Assembly: GCA_021799555.1 (NCBI GenBank)
Contig: JAJZAG010000044.1
Location: forward strand, 1-16,605
Length of the DNA stretch: 16,605 bases
From: Deltaproteobacteria bacterium
Lineage (GTDB): Bacteria; Desulfobacterota; Binatia; Binatales; Binataceae
Direction of reading: 5' to 3'
Part shown: one piece after another, positions 6,090 through 12,613 of the stretch
Numbering within the stretch: position 1 is the stretch's first letter
Layout: each line of letters starts with the position of its first letter
The notes under the pieces: model-generated
What the model saw: only the letters and a program-made list of their open reading frames with translations
Told to the model about the DNA's origin: nothing
Databases searched by the model: none
Program-made: the position numbers and the translations under genes

Positions 6090-6830
6090 ATGCTGATGCA
6101 AAATGAACCAAGCGCGAGCGCGCGATGGCGCCGATGGACGAGCGCGCTCGTGGCGCTCGTGGTGCTGGCCGTAATCGTTGCGGGGTGTGCTTCATCTTCG
6201 GATAACGATGATTCCGACGACGCCGTTGACGCGGGAGTTGGCGAGCCGCTGGCGGCGCCGACCGCGACCGTCGAAATCACCTATCACAAATCAGGTGACA
6301 CCCTCGTGCGCGCGACGGTGAGCAAGTTCTTCGGCGCGGAGATAATCGCCAACGCGATGGGCCGCGACGGCCGCGTCGCGTCGGTTGTGCGCTTCGACGG
6401 CGGTGTGCCGATTTGGGAAATCAAGCCGGCTAGAGGCATCGCCGGCACAGCGCTTTCCGCATTCAGCAAAGTTAACTACGCGCCCAAGACGCTCGATTAC
6501 GGGAAGGTTCCAGATCACTACGAGCAGATGATCCCCGACGAGGGTCCGCCCGAACCTCTCGACCGCGGCTCGTTTTACATCTTCGCGATTGAGCGCGCCT
6601 CCGGATCGACCAGCTATGAAGCGGTAAAGGTGCTCGCCGACGGATCGCTTGAGGCTTATGCGGCTCAGCCTCGCGCCGGATCGAGTTACGTTATGTGCTG
6701 CAACCTTGCGTCCGATTTCACCGAGCCGGTGGTCCTGCCTGAAGTGATCTCGCCGGACGACAACTCGTCGAGTAATCCCGATTCTTCGGACGCTCCGCCC
6801 GACCAAGGTTCGGGTGATAGCGGCGATTAG
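6090..6830 (+). CDS. Uncharacterised lipoprotein with disordered acidic C-terminus
   Basis: A 246-residue protein with a class II signal peptide: basic N-region (ARWRRW), hydrophobic core (about 18-30) and lipobox VAGC with the acylated Cys at 33, so it is probably anchored in a membrane facing the periplasm or outside. An acidic linker (DNDDSDDAVD) follows, then a folded middle (about 56-212) with VEITYHKSGDTLVRATVSKFFG and a CC pair in YVMCCNLASDF, then a Ser/Asp/Pro-rich tail (about 222-246). I do not recognise the domain. Start codons ATG 6090 and ATG 6096 are both in frame, and neither has a clear ribosome binding site. It is divergent from the MFS gene with only 26 bp between starts, so both promoters must overlap coding sequence or transcripts must be nearly leaderless. 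Confidence 0.75.
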   Translation: MLMQNEPSASARWRRWTSALVALVVLAVIVAGCASSSDNDDSDDAVDAGVGEPLAAPTATVEITYHKSGDTLVRATVSKFFGAEIIANAMGRDGRVASVVRFDGGVPIWEIKPARGIAGTALSAFSKVNYAPKTLDYGKVPDHYEQMIPDEGPPEPLDRGSFYIFAIERASGSTSYEAVKVLADGSLEAYAAQPRAGSSYVMCCNLASDFTEPVVLPEVISPDDNSSSNPDSSDAPPDQGSGDSGD

Positions 6831-7286
6831 CCGCGGCATCCTTCGACACGAGCGACGCCCGCAATTGTTTCGACGGGGAAACCACCAACGCGCTGATCGT
6901 CGATGGTTTCGCGTCGGGTCCGGGACTAAACATAAATTGGAGTATTAATCAGCGGTCGGCATTGATTCGATATTTACAATACAGTACGAGGCCGGTAAGT
7001 GCCGGAAGCAGTGCGCAGCATCGTGGTGCGCACTCTCAATTGATTTGATCGGCGCCGCGCGAAGGCGAGTGTGAATCTGCTCGATGCGGCCGACGTGCTT
7101 CTCGCCACGTTCTTTTCTTCATGTTCAAGACCAGCAACGAAATCTTTGTCGAGCCGATCGCGAATGGCGCGCAAACCTGCGCGCTTGCCGCTGCGCGGCG
7201 CGCGCTTGACGGGGCGCGCGACTTGAGGTGCGGTAACACGCTCACGGCTCGCGGCTCGAAACTCTCTGCAAGGAGGCAGGTTTCCG
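6831..7286. other. Gene-free 456-bp intergenic region upstream of the LLM oxidoreductase
   Basis: A locally AT-rich block at about 6928-6985 (including TATTAATC and TATTTACAATAC) stands out from the GC-rich background and is a reasonable promoter area, although no convincing -35/-10 pair is seen. The 7010-7034 inverted repeat follows. Open frames at 7036-7245 and 6974-7174 (minus) and 7121-7495 (plus) have low-quality composition, and I do not consider them genes. Confidence 0.5.
7010..7034. repeat. Perfect 8-bp inverted repeat (hairpin or operator)
   Basis: AGTGCGCA (7010-7017) and TGCGCACT (7027-7034) are exact reverse complements around a 9-nt centre. There is no T-tract. It sits between the AT-rich block and the LLM gene, where an operator or a 5'-leader structure could be. 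Confidence 0.4.
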
Positions 7287-8243
7287 ATGACCCAGCATCC
7301 GATTCGATTTGGGTTCCAATCCGGCCAGCAGAACGTGACGTGGGAGCGGATGCGCGACGCGTGGCGGAAATTCGACGACTGGGGCTACGACTCGCTGTGG
7401 GCGTTCGATCACTTTTACCCGATCTTCACTCCGGACCCTGCCGGCCCCTGCATGGAGAACTGGACCTTGCTCGGCGCGCTCAGCCAGCAGACTAGGCGCG
7501 CCCGGATCGGGGCGCTGGTCAACGGCAACACTTATCGCAATCCGTGCCTGGCGGCGAAGATGGCGGCCACGCTCGATCACCTGAGCGGTGGCAGGCTCAA
7601 TTTCGGCATCGGCGCCGGATGGAATGAACTCGAGCATCGGAACTTCGGAATCGACTTCAAAACCCTCGGCGGGCGCCTCGATGCGCTCGAAGAGTCCTGC
7701 CAGATCATCAAGGGGATGTTCACGCAGGAGCGGACCACGTTCGCGGGCAGGCATTACACGATCACCGACGCGGTATGTAATCCGAAGCCGCTGCAGAAGC
7801 CGCACATCCCGTTCATGATCGGCGGACGTGGTGAGAAGCGGCTGCTAAAGATTGTCGCCCGGCATGCCGACATGTGGAACACGATGCACGCGAGTCCGGC
7901 GCAGATGAAGCGTCTGATCGAGGTGATCGAGCGCCACGGCGACACGGTTGGACGCGACACCGACGAGATCGAGAAAACCATCATGATGCCGCTGTGTTAC
8001 AAGGCGTCGGAAGATCGCGAGCGGCTGATTTGCGGCGGTGTCGCCAGCACGGCTGGAATCACGCCTGAGCAGGCACGCGATCGAATCATGATCGGCACTA
8101 AAGACGAGTGCCTCGACAAGATCGCCCAGTACCAAAAGGCCGGCGTGACTCATTTCATATTCAGCCTCAGGTGGCCGATCCTGGTCGAGGACGAGTTCCA
8201 GCGCTTCGCCGAAGAAGTGATTCCGGCCGCCCGCGCTCTCTGA
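7287..8243 (+). CDS. LLM-class (luciferase-like) F420-dependent-type oxidoreductase
   Basis: A 318-residue TIM-barrel flavin/F420 enzyme. ATG 7287 follows AAGGAGG (about 10 nt upstream). Family segments: IRFGFQSGQQNVTWE at the first strand, DHFYPIF (41-47), LGALSQQTRRARIGALVNGNTYRNPCLAAKMAATLDHLSGGR in consecutive pieces (62-103), the phosphate-binding LNFGIGAGWNELEHRNFG (104-121), and PFMIGGRGEKRLLKIVARHAD (175-195). In actinobacteria and related lineages this subgroup uses coenzyme F420, but FMN use cannot be ruled out from sequence. The substrate is unknown; family members act on alcohols, aldehydes, imines or polyketides. It stands alone on the plus strand, with the SDR, thioesterase and CoA-transferase genes further along. 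Its 3' end faces rimM. Confidence 0.87.
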   Translation: MTQHPIRFGFQSGQQNVTWERMRDAWRKFDDWGYDSLWAFDHFYPIFTPDPAGPCMENWTLLGALSQQTRRARIGALVNGNTYRNPCLAAKMAATLDHLSGGRLNFGIGAGWNELEHRNFGIDFKTLGGRLDALEESCQIIKGMFTQERTTFAGRHYTITDAVCNPKPLQKPHIPFMIGGRGEKRLLKIVARHADMWNTMHASPAQMKRLIEVIERHGDTVGRDTDEIEKTIMMPLCYKASEDRERLICGGVASTAGITPEQARDRIMIGTKDECLDKIAQYQKAGVTHFIFSLRWPILVEDEFQRFAEEVIPAARAL

Positions 8244-8342
8244 GTTGATGAGGCATCCGGAATCGGATTGATTTTGTGTGGTCTTGATCAGTTCGACGGT
8301 GCTAAGGGCTGGCCCCGGCCGCAGCGGCAGGCATCCCGCGCC

Positions 8343-8359
8343 CGGTCCGGGTCGGACCG
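8343..8359. terminator. GC-rich hairpin just after rimM stop
   Basis: A 7-bp perfect stem CGGTCCG / CGGACCG with a 3-nt loop lies one base beyond the rimM stop codon. It has no T-run on either side, so it is not a canonical intrinsic terminator, but its position suggests an end-of-operon structure. Confidence 0.3.
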
Positions 8360-8360
8360 C

Positions 8361-8924
8361 TTAATCGAGCAATCCGGGGACTGGGTCGACCTCGATACGG
8401 CGCGCGTCCAGGTCGATTACCTTGATCACGTCAGCGATCACCGGGACCAACGTTTCATTTTTGCCGTCGCGCACGACGAGCACGTCGTTGGCTCCCGTGG
8501 ACATCACTTCGACGACGATGCCGAGCCGCCGCCCGTCGGTCAGGACGACTTGGCATCCGACGGCCTGGTAATGGTAGAACTCGCGCGGACCGGCGGGCGG
8601 CAATTCGGCTGCGGCGATCATCACGGCCGCGCCCTTGAGTGATTGCGCCTGTTCGACGGCGGTGATGCCTTCGAGGACGAGACGGATCATCCCAGCGCCG
8701 GCCTGCGAGACCTCGATGATATCGTAGCCGCGGCGCTCGCCGCCGAGCTCCAGTGTCAGACGCGCGGCGTTGGCGACGGAATCGGAATCGGGATTATCCG
8801 GCCGCATGCGCAGCGCTCCGCGGAGTCCGTGAACGCCAACGATCCGTCCGACGCGAATCAGCGCGGCGACTGCGTCCTGTGCGGGCGGCACCGGCGCATG
8901 GGAAGGGTGGCGCACCGATCCCAT
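8361..8924 (-). CDS. rimM: Ribosome maturation factor RimM (16S rRNA processing)
   Basis: A 187-residue cytoplasmic protein, close to the usual 170-185. The N-terminal RimM barrel is marked by VGRIVGVHGLRGALRMRP (25-42). The PRC-barrel domain begins at EFYHYQAVGCQVV and includes LGIVVEVMSTGANDVLVV and the conserved LVPVI...VI.LD..RIEVDP...GLLD end. RimM binds ribosomal protein uS19 and assists maturation of the 30S head. The gene starts 5 nt after the khpA stop. There is no good Shine-Dalgarno, suggesting coupling to khpA translation; the first about 20 residues (Pro/His-rich) may be an overextended N-terminus. In most bacteria trmD and rplS follow, but here the operon ends and a plus-strand gene faces it. 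Confidence 0.93.
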   Translation of the reverse strand: MGSVRHPSHAPVPPAQDAVAALIRVGRIVGVHGLRGALRMRPDNPDSDSVANAARLTLELGGERRGYDIIEVSQAGAGMIRLVLEGITAVEQAQSLKGAAVMIAAAELPPAGPREFYHYQAVGCQVVLTDGRRLGIVVEVMSTGANDVLVVRDGKNETLVPVIADVIKVIDLDARRIEVDPVPGLLD

Positions 8925-8929
8925 CGCCG

Positions 8930-9166
8930 CTACTTGTCTTCGATTATTTCTAGGACGACCTTGCGATTGGTGCGCGAGGCGACCGCGTTCAAGATGGTGC
9001 GGATCGATTTTGCGGTCCGGCCCTGCTTGCCGATCACGCGGCCCAAGTCTTCCTTGGCGACACGCAGTTCGAGAACCGAGGCAGTGTCGCCCTGGGTTTC
9101 CTTGACCTCGACGGCGTCAGGGTTATTGACGAGTTGTTGGGCGAGGAACTGGACCAGCTCCTTCAT
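8930..9166 (-). CDS. khpA: KH-domain RNA-binding protein KhpA
   Basis: A 78-residue single KH domain. The start ATG (9166-9164) has GGAGG 7 nt upstream and gives the usual N-terminus MKELVQFLAQQLV; longer frames would run into rpsP. The RNA-binding GxxG loop is GKQG in LGRVIGKQGRTAKSIRTIL, followed by the third strand RKVVLEIIEDK. KhpA is a small cytoplasmic RNA chaperone that in Gram-positives pairs with KhpB/Jag. It lies between rpsP (25-nt gap) and rimM (5-nt gap), the conserved place for this gene. Confidence 0.93.
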   Translation of the reverse strand: MKELVQFLAQQLVNNPDAVEVKETQGDTASVLELRVAKEDLGRVIGKQGRTAKSIRTILNAVASRTNRKVVLEIIEDK

Positions 9167-9191
9167 GATGGCCTCCGAGCAGCGGGTCGCT

Positions 9192-9446
9192 TCAGGCGGA
9201 GGTCGCTGCGTTAGAAACCTGCTTGATAAGCTTGCGCACGGTATCGCTGGGCTTGGCGCCAGCCCGCATCCAGCGATCGACGTGATCTTTCTTGATAGCG
9301 ACGCGCGGCGGATCGAAGGCCGGGTCGTAAGTGCCGATCTGATCCACAAAGCGGCCGTCGCGCGGCGCGTGCGAATCGGCCACGACGATCCGGTAGAAGG
9401 GTTTCTTTTTGCCGCCGTGGCGGCGCAGTCGGATTACCAGTGCCAT
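9192..9446 (-). CDS. rpsP: 30S ribosomal protein bS16
   Basis: An 84-residue protein with the full family signature: MALVIRLRRHGGKKKPFYRI, VVADSHAPRDGRFVDQIGTYDP and the C-terminal VDRWMRAGAKPSDTVRKLI. AAGGAG lies 8 nt before ATG 9446. bS16 binds 16S rRNA in the 30S body and is needed early in assembly. It is 19 nt downstream of ffh and 25 nt upstream of khpA, so it is almost surely co-transcribed. Length and charge are normal, and nothing suggests an extra paralogue. Confidence 0.96.
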   Translation of the reverse strand: MALVIRLRRHGGKKKPFYRIVVADSHAPRDGRFVDQIGTYDPAFDPPRVAIKKDHVDRWMRAGAKPSDTVRKLIKQVSNAATSA

Positions 9447-9465
9447 TCGTTTCTCCTTGTCTATT

Positions 9466-10806
9466 CTAACGCCCCAAGCCCATGCCGCGCATCATTGATT
9501 TTCCGGCGCCGAGCTTGGTGATTTTTTTCATCATCTTGCGGGTCTGGTCAAACTGCTTGAGGAAGCGGTTGATATCCTGAACCGAAGTGCCGCTGCCCGC
9601 GGCGATTCGCATGCGGCGTTTGCCGTTGAGGATCAGGTGATTCTCGCGCTCCTGATGGGTCATCGAATCGATTATCGCCTGGATTCGCTTGAGCTCGTCC
9701 TTCGCCTCTTCGGAGTCGGCCGCGCCGGCGAGCTTTTTGAGTCCGGGGATCATCCCAATCAAATCGCCGAGCGATCCCATCTTACGGATCGCCTTAATCT
9801 GTTCGGCGAAGTCGGTGATGGTGAATTCGTTTTTCTTGAATTTGCGTTCGAGTTCCTTGGCCTTGGCGGCGTCGTAAGTAGTCTGCGCTTTTTCGATCAG
9901 CGTCAGCATGTCGCCCATCCCGAGAATGCGCGACGACAGGCGGTCGGGATGAAAGACCTCGAAGGAATCGACTTTCTCGCCAAGACCGACGAACAGGATC
10001 GGTGCGCCCGTCACTGCTCGCACCGAGAGCGCTGCGCCGCCGCGCGCGTCAGAGTCGAGCTTGGTCAGGATCACGCCCGACAGTTCGAGCCGCTGATGGA
10101 AGCCCTGCGCGACGTTGGCGGCTTCTTGCCCGGTCATCGCGTCGGCGACGAACACGATGTGATGAGGATTGAGGGCGGCCTTTAAGCGCACGAGTTCGTC
10201 CATCAACTCTTCGTCGATCTGCAGACGCCCCGCGGTGTCGATAATGATCGCGTCGTTCCCGCCCGCATCGGCGCGCGCCATCGCGCGCGAGGCGATTTCG
10301 ACCGGATCCTCGGTTTCGCGGCTTTCCACGACAGGAACTTCGACTTGCGCTCCGAGCACGCGCAATTGCTCCATCGCGGCCGGACGGTAGATATCGGTCG
10401 AGGCGAGAAGCGGATGACGCTTGCGCTCGAGCTTGAGCCATCGCGCGAGTTTTGCCGCCGCGGTGGTTTTGCCCGCGCCCTGCAAACCGACAATCATGAT
10501 CTTAACGGGCGGCTTGACCTTGAGGTCAAGTTCGCGCGCCTGCCCGCCCATCACCTGAGTCAGCTCATTGCTGACGAACTTGATCAGGTGCTGCTCGGGG
10601 CTGAGCGAGCGCATGACTTCCTGCCCGAGCGCGCGGGAGCGGACGTGTTCGACGAAATCGCGGACGACCTTGATATTGACGTCCGCTTCGAGCAGCGCAA
10701 GGCGGACTTCGCGCAGGGCGTCTTCGATATTGCGCTCGGTGATCCGGCCTTGGCCTTTGAGCTTCTTGAAGACGCCTTCCAGGCGATCGCTGAGAGTGTC
10801 GAACAT
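9466..10806 (-). CDS. ffh: Signal recognition particle GTPase Ffh (SRP54)
   Basis: A 446-residue protein with the complete N, G and M layout. The N domain begins MFDTLSDRLEGVFKKLKG, and the conserved ALLEADVN is at 37-44. The G domain has the P-loop GLQGAGKT (107-114), the insertion-box segment around TDIYRPAAMEQL, DTAGR (190-194) and TKLD (248-251). The methionine-rich M domain (about 300-446) carries the 4.5S RNA-binding region (GSGTSVQDINRFLKQF) and signal-sequence groove methionines in RKMMKKI. It binds signal peptides on the ribosome and, with FtsY, delivers inner-membrane proteins co-translationally. It is the first gene of the ffh-rpsP-khpA-rimM operon. The ribosome binding site is weak, but the start is fixed by the conserved N-terminus. 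Confidence 0.96.
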   Translation of the reverse strand: MFDTLSDRLEGVFKKLKGQGRITERNIEDALREVRLALLEADVNIKVVRDFVEHVRSRALGQEVMRSLSPEQHLIKFVSNELTQVMGGQARELDLKVKPPVKIMIVGLQGAGKTTAAAKLARWLKLERKRHPLLASTDIYRPAAMEQLRVLGAQVEVPVVESRETEDPVEIASRAMARADAGGNDAIIIDTAGRLQIDEELMDELVRLKAALNPHHIVFVADAMTGQEAANVAQGFHQRLELSGVILTKLDSDARGGAALSVRAVTGAPILFVGLGEKVDSFEVFHPDRLSSRILGMGDMLTLIEKAQTTYDAAKAKELERKFKKNEFTITDFAEQIKAIRKMGSLGDLIGMIPGLKKLAGAADSEEAKDELKRIQAIIDSMTHQERENHLILNGKRRMRIAAGSGTSVQDINRFLKQFDQTRKMMKKITKLGAGKSMMRGMGLGR

Positions 10807-10856
10807 AAGTCAGAGCCGGTGCGTTACAGGTTCAGGATGTGGTCGCGGTCTGTTTC

Positions 10857-10885
10857 ACTATGCGCTAAGTGTAGCAAACCGCCAA
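10857..10885 (-). promoter_or_regulatory. Candidate promoter of the ffh operon
   Basis: On the minus strand TTGGCG (10885-10880) and CATAGT (10862-10857) are spaced 17 bp apart, each with four of six consensus bases, about 50 nt upstream of the ffh start. A perfect palindrome abuts the -35. Confidence 0.4.
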
Positions 10886-10898
10886 CGCTAGGCTAGCG
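10886..10898. promoter_or_regulatory. Perfect 13-bp palindrome next to the ffh -35
   Basis: CGCTAG-G-CTAGCG is an exact inverted repeat lying directly upstream of the candidate ffh -35 and in the shared upstream region of the divergent SDR gene. It could be a regulator site, or chance. Confidence 0.3.
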
Positions 10899-11020
10899 CC
10901 GCAGAGCAGTCAATCCCGCAGAAAGGCGACGGCTGTTGCCAAGCGGTTTTCAGGTACCATACGACGGACCTAACGGGACGAAAAGGAGATGGAATTCCGG
11001 TTATCGGCGGAGAAGATTAG

Positions 11021-11737
11021 ATGTCATTGAAAGACCAAACTATCGTGATTCTTGGGGGAAGCTCGGGAATTGGGCTTGCCACGGCGCGGGCTGCAATCGG
11101 TGAGGGTGCGCGGGTGGTAATCACCGGGCGCACGCGCGCGACGCTTGACGCGGCGGCGGCGCAGCTCGGCAAGGAAGCGCGCGCGGCGGCGGTGGATTCA
11201 TCGGACGAAGCCGCGATGCGGGAACTGTTCGCCGGAATCGACCACGTCGATCACATCTTTGCGAACGCGGGAAACGTGGTGGGCGACGCGAAGTTAAAGA
11301 TGGATATCGCCGCGATACGGCCAGCGATAGACGTGCGATTCTGGGGTGCGGTTTACGCCGCGAAGTTCGGCGCGCCAAAGATGCACGCGGGCGGCTCGAT
11401 CGTGCTGATGTCGGGCACCGCCGCGGTGCGGCCGATCTCCGGCTCGGCAGTCGGTTCAGCGGCGTGTGCGGCCGTGGAAGGACTGGCAAGGTCGCTGGCG
11501 ATCGATCTTGCGCCGATTCGCGTCAACGCGATTCGGCCCGGACTTATCGATACTCCGCTGATCGATCGATTCGTCGGCGAGCGCAAAGAATCGTTTTTGA
11601 AAAGTTACGCCGCGCGCTTGCCGGTCAAGCGAATCGGCCGCCCCGAGGAAGTAGCCGATGCGGTGTTATTTCTAATGAAAAATGGATTCGTAACCGGAAT
11701 CACTCTACCGATCGACGGCGGCGGAGCGATCTCGTAG
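11021..11737 (+). CDS. Atypical short-chain dehydrogenase/reductase lacking the YxxxK catalytic pair
   Basis: A 238-residue Rossmann protein starting at ATG 11021, with GGAG 8 nt upstream. The cofactor motif GGSSGIG (12-18) and FANAG (80-84) are intact, and the Arg in TGRT after the second strand suggests NADP(H) preference. The Ser of the catalytic triad is present (S131 in VLMSGTAA), and the C-terminal half has RVNAIRPGLIDTPL and the usual RIGRPEEVADAVLFL...GFVTG...IDGG end. However, where classical SDRs have YSASK, this protein has GSAAC (145-149), so both Tyr and Lys are missing. Similar variants exist among SDRs (from memory); they may use another proton donor or be non-catalytic. The substrate is unknown. 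It is convergent with the thioesterase gene, 16 bp away, and divergent from ffh. Confidence 0.85.
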   Translation: MSLKDQTIVILGGSSGIGLATARAAIGEGARVVITGRTRATLDAAAAQLGKEARAAAVDSSDEAAMRELFAGIDHVDHIFANAGNVVGDAKLKMDIAAIRPAIDVRFWGAVYAAKFGAPKMHAGGSIVLMSGTAAVRPISGSAVGSAACAAVEGLARSLAIDLAPIRVNAIRPGLIDTPLIDRFVGERKESFLKSYAARLPVKRIGRPEEVADAVLFLMKNGFVTGITLPIDGGGAIS

Positions 11738-11753
11738 CCATCGGCGCATTTGC

Positions 11754-12197
11754 TCAGGAACGCGAGATTGCCCAGGTCGAGGATGCCGTCGCGGCGATCT
11801 CGCCCGACGCGGTCGCGACGCTCGCTTCAAGGAAGGCGAGATTGCGCGTGCGCCTGACGACGCGCGCGGTGCCGGTGATCGCGCCGGGCATCAGGATGCG
11901 CAGATATGAAAGTTTAATCTCGGCAGTGACGGCGTACTCACCCTCTTCGAGAACCGAGCCGATCGCCGTCGAAAGCATCTCGTCGGCAAAAATTCCGATA
12001 TAGCCGCCCGCGATGCTGCCGAAGGGATTGAGGACCTGCGCCGGATGCTCGCGCCAATCCCATCGGGAGGTTCCCTGCCCGAACTCGACCGGGCGCATCC
12101 CGAGCGCGCGGTTTTGCGAAAGGTAATCGGCGACTCGGTTTTCGCGGATGATTTGGTTTATCTCAGAAAGAGCGCGCAGCGGCGAACGGTCGGACAC
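11754..12197 (-). CDS. PaaI-family hot-dog thioesterase
   Basis: A 147-residue protein. I place the start at the GTG 12197-12195 because GGAG lies 8 nt upstream; an in-frame TTG six codons earlier would overlap that site. The single hot-dog fold is shown by NPFGSIAGGYIGIFADEMLS (57-76), VTAEIKLSYLRILMPGAITG (90-109) and a final strand ATASSTWAI. In PaaI-type enzymes the motif is usually HGG with a catalytic Asp/Glu eight residues on; here it is AGG (63-65) with Asp at 72 retained. The likely reaction is acyl-CoA hydrolysis, freeing CoA from aromatic or fatty acyl groups. It is convergent with the SDR and sits downstream of the small membrane-protein gene on the same strand. Confidence 0.8.
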   Translation of the reverse strand: MSDRSPLRALSEINQIIRENRVADYLSQNRALGMRPVEFGQGTSRWDWREHPAQVLNPFGSIAGGYIGIFADEMLSTAIGSVLEEGEYAVTAEIKLSYLRILMPGAITGTARVVRRTRNLAFLEASVATASGEIAATASSTWAISRS

Positions 12198-12293
12198 TAT
12201 CCTTACTCCTGGCAACTAAAATCGCGCCGGGAACGCACTCGAACGCGCCGGCATTCCGCCAGTTTAGTCCAGCGCTGACGCACAATCATCCCT

Positions 12294-12316
12294 CGCGATC
12301 GGCAGATCGCGTTTTT
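12294..12316 (+). terminator. Intrinsic terminator reading on the plus strand, without an obvious gene
   Basis: A perfect 7-bp stem CGCGATC / GATCGCG with loop GGCA is followed directly by five T residues (12312-12316). This is a classical rho-independent signal for plus-strand transcription. The nearest plus-strand gene (SDR) ends more than 550 bp upstream, with the thioesterase on the opposite strand between them. It may end SDR read-through or an unseen plus-strand RNA. Confidence 0.6.
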
Positions 12317-12337
12317 AGTCGAAAAGCGTGACCGTCC

Positions 12338-12355
12338 GGTCCGAAGCTACGGACC
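12338..12355. repeat. Hairpin downstream of the small membrane-protein gene
   Basis: GGTCCG (12338-12343) and CGGACC (12350-12355) form a perfect 6-bp stem with a 6-nt loop, 19 bp beyond the stop of the 33-codon gene. No T-tract follows at once on the minus strand (a CTTTT lies about 14 nt on), so it is at best a weak terminator. Confidence 0.3.
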
Positions 12356-12374
12356 AGCGCGAGCAAGCGTAGGA

Positions 12375-12476
12375 TTAGCCGGCGGCAGTGGACAGGTAGC
12401 TTGCGATCATCAGGGCTCCCACAGTGAGAGCCGAGCCCAATACGACGAAAACCGCCATTTTGGCCATGCTGCTCAT
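12375..12476 (-). CDS. 33-residue single-span small membrane protein
   Basis: A short open frame with ATG 12476-12474 preceded by GGGAGGT, the best Shine-Dalgarno in this part of the window, with GGAGG 6 nt from the start. It encodes a short N-terminus (MSSMAK), one continuous hydrophobic segment (residues 7-28: MAVFVVLGSALTVGALM and on to IASYL) and a short STAAG tail ending in TAA. The layout, positive charge at the N-side and lack of cysteines fit a single-span inner-membrane small protein, possibly a subunit or modulator of a larger membrane complex. I do not recognise the family. It lies 137 bp after yifB and about 180 bp before the thioesterase on the same strand, with no obvious membrane partner beside it. 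The alternatives are a toxin-like peptide or, less likely given the ribosome binding site, chance. Confidence 0.62.
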   Translation of the reverse strand: MSSMAKMAVFVVLGSALTVGALMIASYLSTAAG

Positions 12477-12613
12477 CGGTGACCTCCCGTAGAGTGCCGC
12501 GTTGGCGCGACGCCCAGGGTATTCAGCCTTTAGAATCGCTTATCCGTAAAATCAGTTACACCGGCCCAGCGCGAAACGCAATATGGGGTATCCCGGCGCA
12601 GGATCGCGGCGCG

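Noticed and set aside
7036..7245. Minus-strand open frames of 66-69 codons upstream of the LLM gene.
   Set aside because: Low-complexity Arg/Ser/Ala products with no recognisable domain and no ribosome binding site; kept only as part of the intergenic description.
9167..9349. Upstream extension of the KhpA frame to 139 codons.
   Set aside because: The extension overlaps rpsP and is not protein-like; the ATG at 9166 with GGAGG gives the canonical KhpA N-terminus.
10989..11030. A 13-codon frame (ATG 10989) overlapping the SDR start, as a leader peptide.
   Set aside because: The AAGGAG directly touches its ATG, leaving no spacing for ribosome binding, and no regulatory structure is visible.
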